Assembly (NCBI GenBank): GCA_947624375.1
Contig: CANQKD010000012.1
Location: 1-64,000 of the forward strand
Origin: an uncultured Clostridia bacterium
GTDB taxonomy: Bacteria; Bacillota; Clostridia; Oscillospirales; Ruminococcaceae
Reading direction: 5' to 3'
DNA: 64,000 nt
Shown: positions 63,255 through 64,000 of the stretch, piece by piece
Position numbering within the stretch: position 1 is the stretch's first letter
How the letters are laid out: each line of letters begins with the position of its first letter
The notes under the pieces: model-generated
The model's input: the letters and a program-made list of their open reading frames with translations, nothing else
Told to the model about the DNA's origin: nothing
Database searches by the model: none
Made by a program: the position numbers and the translations under genes

Positions 63255-64000
63255 ATGGACAAAAAAGTAAGAACGAGATTTGCCCCCTCCCCGACGGGCT
63301 ATATGCACATAGGCAACCTGCGCACCGCGCTTTTTACCTATCTTATAGCGAAGAAAAACGGCGGCGATTTTATCCTGCGTATAGAGGATACCGACCGCGA
63401 ACGTTACGTTGAGGGCGCGGTAGACGTCATCTATAACACCCTGCGCGATGTGGGTCTTAACTGGGACGAGGGTCCCGATATAGGCGGACCTGTAGGACCT
63501 TATGTGCAGTCTGAAAGAATGGGTATGTTCAAACAGTACGCCGAAGAACTTGTGAAAAAAGGCGAAGCTTATTACTGCTTCTGCGATAAAGACAGACTTG
63601 CAGAGCTGCGCGATATACAGCAGGCAAGCGGTATCACACCTATGTACGACCGCCACTGCCGCGACCTCTCGCAGGAAGAAATACAGAAAAACCTCGATGC
63701 AGGTCTGCCCTATGTTATCAGGCAGAAGATACCCACCGAGGGCACTACGACTTTCCACGATGAGATCTACGGCGATATAACCGTTGAAAATTCCACGCTT
63801 GACGACCAGATACTTCTCAAAGCCGACGGTATGCCCACCTATAACTTTGCAAACGTCGTTGACGACCACCTTATGGGCATAACGCACGTAGTAAGGGGAA
63901 ACGAGTACCTTGCCTCCGCTCCCAAGTATGAACTTTTGTATAAGGCGTTCGGCTGGGAAGTACCCAAGTATATACACGTTGAACATATTATGAAAGACAA
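63255..64000 (+). CDS. gltX: Glutamyl-tRNA synthetase (5' part, cut by window end)
   Basis: The first 248 codons of a class I synthetase run off the window. The frame begins [20 protein letters not shown], containing the HIGH-type motif [11 protein letters not shown], then [22 protein letters not shown] and [30 protein letters not shown], all typical of GluRS. AAAGGACGG precedes ATG 63255. Whether it discriminates Glu from Gln cannot be judged without the rest. It follows ribF by 21 bases, so it may be part of the same transcript. Confidence 0.94.
   Translation, partial: MDKKVRTRFAPSPTGYMHIGNLRTALFTYLIAKKNGGDFILRIEDTDRERYVEGAVDVIYNTLRDVGLNWDEGPDIGGPVGPYVQSERMGMFKQYAEELVKKGEAYYCFCDKDRLAELRDIQQASGITPMYDRHCRDLSQEEIQKNLDAGLPYVIRQKIPTEGTTTFHDEIYGDITVENSTLDDQILLKADGMPTYNFANVVDDHLMGITHVVRGNEYLASAPKYELLYKAFGWEVPKYIHVEHIMKD

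Overview
The window looks like part of a chromosome from a gut or rumen Firmicute of the Ruminococcus/Oscillospiraceae type. Supporting signs are consensus sigma-A promoters, strong AGGAGG ribosome sites (several with TTG starts), a spore protease gene (gpr), a KOW-domain gene between map and infA, short clostridial ThiC and ThiF forms, and a VTC/DUF4956/carbohydrate-binding lipoprotein operon of a kind common in Ruminococcus. The genus is an inference from gene content. No tRNA, rRNA, CRISPR array, transposase, integrase or phage gene was seen.

Layout. 1-6953: a thiamine operon on the minus strand, thiS-thiF-thiG-thiH-tenI-GNAT-thiE-thiD-thiC, behind a consensus promoter, a TPP riboswitch and a riboswitch-linked terminator. 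6998-10354: VTC-domain protein, DUF4956 membrane protein and a secreted beta-helix lipoprotein. 10373-12060: tatD, then the first copy of a noncoding composite repeat. 12062-16896: a degenerate P-type ATPase-like membrane protein with rlmB, an 8-oxoguanine glycosylase, and a DUF6062 gene divergent from the glycosylase. 17556-25522: a von Willebrand A protein with a possible cysteine-peptidase domain, a sialate O-acetylesterase, and an ABC-F/dxr/rseP operon. 25641-42137: the complete S10-spc-alpha ribosomal operon (rpsJ to rplQ, with secY, adk, map, infA and rpoA) on the minus strand, followed by rpsT, with gpr divergent from rpsT. 43763-47816: an adaptor/FtsX-type permease pair without an adjacent ATPase. 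47901-52130: ptsH-ptsI, the full-length composite repeat and a GH32 enzyme. 52170-54253: an SPFH/zinc-ribbon protein and two small membrane proteins. 54257-54746: the third repeat copy. 54798-64000: rimP-nusA-rnpM-ylxQ-infB-rbfA-nrnA-truB-ribF and the start of gltX.

Most noteworthy. (1) A dispersed noncoding element of about 0.7 kb occurs three times: a full copy with inverted ends (about 49965-50641), a right-truncated copy (about 11417-12000) and a left-truncated copy (about 54408-54746). Its hairpins differ between copies by paired compensatory changes. (2) NusA carries two tandem copies of its N-terminal domain. (3) A P1B-ATPase-like protein has lost the phosphorylation motif. (4) HPr has Gln instead of the regulatory Ser46. 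(5) The ABC-F protein has a dead second ATP site. (6) The long gaps of the ribosomal operon hold hairpin arrays.

All calls come from reading the sequence and remembered family motifs. No database search, folding program or alignment was run.
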